From Nitriliruptoraceae bacterium (GTDB taxonomy: Bacteria; Actinomycetota; Nitriliruptoria; Nitriliruptorales; Nitriliruptoraceae), in assembly GCA_007134165.1 (NCBI GenBank), contig SLLJ01000282.1, positions 1 through 5,693 on the forward strand: a stretch of DNA of 5,693 nucleotides. The letters run 5' to 3'. Of this stretch, positions 5,287 to 5,693 are shown in pieces; position 1 is the first letter of the stretch; each line of letters opens with the position of its first letter. The position numbers were made by a program, and so were the translations under genes. The notes beneath the pieces were generated by a model, which saw only the letters and a list, made by a program, of their open reading frames with translations, ran no database searches and was not told the origin of the DNA.

Positions 5287-5682
5287 TCAGGAGCGGTCGG
5301 GCACGTTGGTCGCAACCCACTCGGTGATGGCCTTCATCGGCGTGCCAGGGGTGAACACCGCCGCGATGCCCTGCTCCTCGAGCACGGGGATGTCGGCGTC
5401 GGGGATGATGCCGCCGCCGAAGACCACGACGTCGTCAGCACCCTGCTCACGCAGCAGCCGGACCACCTTGGGGAACAGCGTCAGGTGGGCGCCGGAGTGG
5501 ATCGACAGCCCGACCGCCTGCGCGTCCTCCTGCAGGGCCGCGGAGACGATCTGCTCGGGCGTCTGGTGCAGGCCGGTGTAGATGACCTCCATGCCGGCGT
5601 CACGCAGCGCGCGCGCCACCACCTTGGCACCTCGATCGTGTCCGTCGAGCCCAGGCTTGGCGACGACGACGCGGATGGCCAC
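5287..5682 (-). CDS. Free-standing cobalamin-binding subunit of methylmalonyl-CoA mutase type (mcmA2-like)
   Basis: This 131-residue protein is the B12-binding (Rossmann-type) domain found at the C-terminus of methylmalonyl-CoA mutases, here a separate chain. It holds adenosylcobalamin for radical rearrangement of acyl-CoA, classically methylmalonyl-CoA to succinyl-CoA. The base-off/His-on signature DGHDRG covers 13-18, with His15 the expected cobalt ligand. GLSIHSGAH at 58-66 and FGGGIIPDADIP at 88-99 are the other cofactor-binding segments, and TGLHQTPEQIV at 36-46 is typical. The catalytic TIM-barrel chain is not in the window and should be encoded elsewhere, perhaps upstream. GTG 5682 has GGAGG six bases upstream at the window edge. 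sucC follows 108 bases on, so substrate supply to SucCD is plausible. The partner could instead be an isobutyryl-CoA-type mutase, since these small subunits look alike. Confidence 0.92.
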   Translation of the reverse strand: MAIRVVVAKPGLDGHDRGAKVVARALRDAGMEVIYTGLHQTPEQIVSAALQEDAQAVGLSIHSGAHLTLFPKVVRLLREQGADDVVVFGGGIIPDADIPVLEEQGIAAVFTPGTPMKAITEWVATNVPDRS

Positions 5683-5688
5683 GGGTTG

Positions 5689-5693
5689 CCTCC
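5689..5693 (-). promoter_or_regulatory. Shine-Dalgarno site of the B12-binding subunit
   Basis: The minus strand begins GGAGG at the window edge, six bases before GTG 5682. It supports the GTG start. Confidence 0.75.

Overview
The window is very GC-rich, and every gene I can support lies on the minus strand, so genes are read from high to low coordinates. Codon third positions are almost all G or C. GTG starts sit behind strong Shine-Dalgarno sites, and the PII gene is followed by glnD behind a GlnR-like box. Together these point to a high-GC actinobacterium (Actinomycetota), possibly from a deep-branching class. I cannot name a genus from the sequence alone.

Carbon block, 5693 down to about 2999. 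It begins with a complete 131-residue cobalamin-binding protein of the small-subunit methylmalonyl-CoA mutase type. A 108-base gap with a short hairpin follows. Next come sucC and sucD, the beta and alpha subunits of succinyl-CoA synthetase, 60 bases apart. Just after the sucD stop is a 13-bp-stem hairpin that looks like the operon terminator, and a second 12-bp-stem hairpin lies about 60 bases further on. The functions join up: a B12-dependent mutase makes succinyl-CoA from methylmalonyl-CoA, and SucCD converts it to succinate while making ATP or GTP.

Intergenic region, 2594-3057. About 460 bases hold the two hairpins and a less GC-rich patch with a dyad and short repeats. I see no convincing gene there.

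Nitrogen block, 2593 down to 1. A FIST-domain protein (397 residues, GTG start) is followed by glnB (PII signal protein, 112 residues) and the first 299 codons of glnD (PII uridylyl/adenylyltransferase), which runs off the left edge. Between the FIST gene and glnB lies an array of four pentamers at exact 11-bp steps, GTAAC-n6-GAAAC-n6-GACAC-n6-GACAC. Its first half fits the actinobacterial GlnR consensus as I remember it. It overlaps the FIST stop codon and is the most interesting regulatory signal in the window: glnB-glnD probably has its own nitrogen-controlled promoter.

There are no mobile elements, tRNA or rRNA genes, or CRISPR arrays. Most of the window is core metabolism. The points worth a second look are the GlnR-type array, the FIST gene beside PII where an ammonium transporter gene is often found, and the unexplained intergenic region.
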